Positions 6,220-7,841 of a stretch of 7,841 nt of DNA are shown here, one piece after another. The DNA is from Flavobacteriaceae bacterium UBA3078 (GTDB lineage: Bacteria > Bacteroidota > Bacteroidia > Flavobacteriales > Flavobacteriaceae). The position numbers and the translations under genes were made by a program. Under the pieces are notes generated by a model that saw only the letters and a program-made list of their open reading frames with translations, made no database searches and was not told the origin of the DNA. Position 1 is the stretch's first letter, and every line of letters starts with the position of its first letter. The stretch is from contig DFBO01000204.1 in the NCBI GenBank assembly GCA_002366675.1, positions 1-7,841 of the forward strand, given 5' to 3'.

Positions 6220-7032
6220 AATAATACCAAAATCTGTCCAGACTCTTTTCTCTACTTTAGTCGTTTTTCTAATGGCTAGATTTTTATTAATGGATTCTTG
6301 ATTCTTATAACCTCTTGGATGGTCAAGATGAATACAAATAGCACTATATCTAATCTGCTTTCCTTTGATACCCAAATTCATTAAGCGCTCGCCTAACTCT
6401 CTATCTTGACCTCCATATTGCATACGTTCATCAAATCCATTTATAGCAACAATATCTTTTTTCCAACCAGAAGCATTATGTCCATTCCAACTAGCATTAG
6501 TTGGCGTTATGGTATTTAAAAACCAAGACTTAAAACCTCTAGCCGTTAATTTATTATTTTTAAAAGAAGAACTTAAATCATGAGACTTTAACCACTTTAA
6601 ATTAAAGCATTTACCGTTTAAAATAGATTCTTTAGTAATAGCCTCAGAAATAGTCATTGGCAACATAAAATAACCTCCAGACAGAAAATAACCTATCTCT
6701 CTTTCTCTAAAATGAATCTCAACAAAGTCTTCTCTTGGAATACAATCGCCATCAGACATTAAAATATAATCTGCACGACATTTAACAATAGCATTATTTA
6801 AAATCTGTGATTTTTGAAAGCCATTATCTTCATGCCAAACATGTGTAATAGGATAAAATACTTCTTTTTTAAAGGCCTCAATAAGGTCTATGGTTTCCTG
6901 TTTGGAACCATCGTCTGCAATAACAACCTCAAAATTCTGATAGCTTTGATTGTTATAACCATGTAACACTTTTGCCAACCATTCTGGAGAATTATAGGTG
7001 CTTATTATAACAGAAATTGAAATGTCGTTCAT
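6211..7032 (-). CDS. Glycosyltransferase family 2
   Basis: A 273-residue GT-A transferase. It opens ISVIISTYNSPEWL with nucleotide-binding DDGS (40-43), and has the metal-binding DGDC (94-97) where DxD is expected. The C-terminal part has ASGWKKDIVAINGFDERM, GGQDRE (207-212) and HLDH (235-238), the layout of the galactosyltransferase-type C-terminal domain fused to many family-2 enzymes. No membrane segments are seen, so it is probably a cytoplasmic enzyme building LPS or another surface glycan. An in-frame ATG at 7065 would add 11 residues (MFIFALQSKYT), but that stretch is the palindromic promoter and the family begins at about MNDISISV, so I chose 7032. It is convergent with the GT9/methyltransferase pair and ends at the mobile-element scar. 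Donor and acceptor are unknown. Confidence 0.9.
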   Translation of the reverse strand: MNDISISVIISTYNSPEWLAKVLHGYNNQSYQNFEVVIADDGSKQETIDLIEAFKKEVFYPITHVWHEDNGFQKSQILNNAIVKCRADYILMSDGDCIPREDFVEIHFREREIGYFLSGGYFMLPMTISEAITKESILNGKCFNLKWLKSHDLSSSFKNNKLTARGFKSWFLNTITPTNASWNGHNASGWKKDIVAINGFDERMQYGGQDRELGERLMNLGIKGKQIRYSAICIHLDHPRGYKNQESINKNLAIRKTTKVEKRVWTDFGIIKK

Positions 7033-7034
7033 TG

Positions 7035-7060
7035 TATATTTGCTTTGCAAAGCAAATATA
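7035..7060. promoter_or_regulatory. Perfect 26-base palindrome containing back-to-back -7 elements
   Basis: Each half reads TATATTTGCTTTG, and the two halves are exact reverse complements with no spacer. On both strands the outer nine bases, TATATTTGC, are a perfect -7 element. The minus-strand copy (7060-7052) drives the GT2 gene, whose ATG is at 7032. The palindrome could also be an operator or form a 13-bp cruciform or hairpin in the 5' leader. No -33 TTG is found at normal spacing; that space is taken by the inverted repeat beginning at 7062. Confidence 0.7.
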
Positions 7061-7143
7061 AACATATTTCAGGGAAATTTTTGTGTGTTTAAATATGGCT
7101 GTTTACAATTAAAAATTTTTATATTTGGGTATATATAAAATAG

Positions 7144-7180
7144 GAATAAACACACCTATTTAGAGAATAGACACACCTTT
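7144..7180 (+). repeat. Direct repeat GAATARACACACCTWT
   Basis: GAATAAACACACCTAT (7144-7159) recurs as GAATAGACACACCTTT (7165-7180), 14 of 16 bases identical and 21 bases apart, two helical turns. TAAACACAC (7147-7155) is also the inverse of GTGTGTTTA (7083-7091). It lies in the upstream part of the degraded insertion region and may be end or binding-site sequence. Confidence 0.5.
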
Positions 7181-7216
7181 GGCGTATATATTCCTTCGTT
7201 GGCGTTCATTAGGTAC

Positions 7217-7260
7217 GTTATACAAACATCGTTTACAAAGTTATAGAAACATCGTTTACA
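7217..7260 (+). repeat. Tandem 21-base repeat upstream of the transposase remnant
   Basis: Two copies (7217-7237 and 7240-7260) of GTTATA-[C/G]-AAACATCGTTTACA match at 20 of 21 bases with a two-base gap, period 23. They lie 39 bases upstream of the transposase ATG. Multiple sites of this kind near an insertion-sequence end usually bind the transposase. I do not see a good inverted copy at the right end, consistent with loss of that end. Confidence 0.65.
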
Positions 7261-7298
7261 CTTTTTAAGTAGAAGTCTGAAACAAAAATCAGACAACT

Positions 7299-7621
7299 AT
7301 GTACTGGAAAGACACAACGATCATGGAACAGAAAATTGAATTTATTTGTGAATGACGTACAGGAAAATACACTATCACAGAACTATGTAGAAGCTTTTAA
7401 ATATCCCGTCCAACAGCCTACAAAATCATAGCCCGATTCGAGAGAGAAGGTTATGAAGGTTTGCGAGAACTGTCGAGAAAACCCAGAGGATTACATCCTA
7501 ATGCAACCGAAGAAAGAGTAATAAATAGCATTCTACAATTGAAAGAAAAGCATAAGCTCTGGGGGCAAAAAAACTATGGAAGTTATTGTATAATGATTTT
7601 CCTGATGAAATTATTCCAACT
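7299..7621 (+). pseudogene. N-terminal remnant of an IS481-like transposase
   Basis: From ATG 7299 the frame reads MYWKDTTIMEQKIEFICE, TGA (7353-7355, where Trp is expected), RTGKYTITELCRSF, TAA (7398-7400), then ISRPTAYKIIARFEREG, YEGLRELSRKPRGLHPNATE and INSILQLKEKHKLWG. This is the N-terminal helix-turn-helix region (RPTAYK recognition helix) of IS481-type DDE transposases as I remember them in Bacteroidota. A one-base loss in the G5/A7 run at 7561-7573 shifts the frame, after which KKLWKLLYNDFPDEIIPT continues to 7621. There the homology stops abruptly in the pyrimidine tract. The DDE catalytic domain, roughly the last two thirds, is gone. It cannot transpose on its own. A related IS3-group element is the alternative assignment. 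Confidence 0.82.
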
Positions 7622-7692
7622 CCTTCCCCTCACTTCCTCATTCACTCACTTCCCTCTACTCCCAACTTTCTTCTCTCTTCCCCTAACTCCCA
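7621..7692 (+). repeat. G-free pyrimidine tract of degenerate heptamers
   Basis: No G occurs on the plus strand from 7608 to 7704. From 7623 the sequence is almost only C and T with occasional A, and four ACT-starting units (7644, 7658, 7665, 7686) share the same seven-base register; ACTCCCA occurs at 7658-7664 and 7686-7692. The consensus is about ACTYCCN. The complementary strand is purine-rich with five runs of three or four Gs. I recall similar CT-rich degenerate heptamer tracts in other flavobacterial intergenic regions, with no known role. Confidence 0.6.
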
Positions 7693-7841
7693 CATATAAT
7701 TTTTGCTTAAATTTGAACTAGTATAAACGACAAACATTCAATAAACAATTTGCTACTGTAGAAAAACCTTCGATTTTCCAGTCGCACAAATCATATAATA
7801 AACCGTTGATTGTAATTATGACCCGTCCTGAAATATGTATA

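Larger units (their letters stand above)
7062..7838. mobile_element. Degraded insertion-sequence region bracketed by a 12-base inverted repeat
   Basis: ACATATTTCAGG at 7062-7073 is repeated exactly in inverse orientation at 7827-7838. The 777 bases between contain no intact gene but hold the broken transposase (7299-7621), repeats that could be transposase sites (7144-7260), and a low-complexity tract (7621-7692). The stretch from 7693 to 7826 shows nothing I recognise. The whole could be an internally deleted element whose ends survive, or a composite scar of several elements. A target duplication cannot be judged because the window ends three bases after the right repeat. Confidence 0.5.

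Noticed and set aside
7033..7065. Upstream ATG at 7065 as the GT2 start
   Set aside because: The 11 extra residues are encoded by the palindromic promoter and do not resemble a family-2 N-terminus.
7144..7260. CRISPR-like array
   Set aside because: There are only two copies of each repeat, the gaps are 2 and 5 bases rather than spacer-length, and no cas gene is present.
7461..7721. 86-codon plus-strand frame read as a small protein
   Set aside because: It is the middle of the broken transposase after its second stop, running out of frame into the pyrimidine tract; it is not an independent gene.
7819..7841. ATG opening a frame (MTRPEICI) that runs off the window end
   Set aside because: It lies on the inverted repeat at the element boundary and only eight codons are visible.

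Overview
The window looks like chromosomal DNA from a marine or soil member of the Flavobacteriaceae (Bacteroidota). It is AT-rich, and several genes are preceded by the Bacteroidota -7 promoter element TAnnTTTGC. The order mazG, DUF5606 gene, def, ruvX, dapD is one I associate with flavobacteria. The species cannot be named from the sequence.

Left part (about 1-3863), housekeeping genes. On the minus strand, in transcription order, are ruvX (Holliday-junction resolvase family), a small secreted protein of unknown function, def (peptide deformylase), a DUF5606 protein and mazG (NTP pyrophosphohydrolase). dapD (lysine/diaminopimelate synthesis) points the other way. The genes do not form one operon: hairpin terminators sit after the small secreted protein and after the DUF5606 gene, and most genes have their own -7 element.

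Middle part (3860-7032), surface-glycan genes. A Kdo/WaaP-like lipopolysaccharide kinase gene (minus) faces away from a family-9 glycosyltransferase (plus). A wrecked SAM-dependent methyltransferase gene overlaps the end of the glycosyltransferase by four bases. A family-2 glycosyltransferase (minus) follows. Together they suggest assembly and phosphorylation of LPS core or another cell-surface glycan. The kinase appears to lack an ATG: conserved N-terminal sequence continues 44 codons upstream of the first GTG, up to a CTG beside a good -7 element.

Right part (about 7061-7841), a gene-free graveyard. It holds the first third of an IS481-like transposase with two in-frame stops and a frameshift, tandem repeats upstream of it, a G-free pyrimidine tract of degenerate heptamers where the transposase homology stops, and a 12-base inverted repeat bracketing the whole stretch. 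The left copy of that repeat abuts the promoter of the family-2 glycosyltransferase, which contains a perfect 26-base palindrome.

I see no defence system, CRISPR array, tRNA or rRNA, and no clear case for a wholly new system. The most checkable oddities are the non-ATG kinase start, the palindromic promoter next to the mobile-element scar, the repeated TCGAT-type motif upstream of the small secreted protein, and the heptamer tract.
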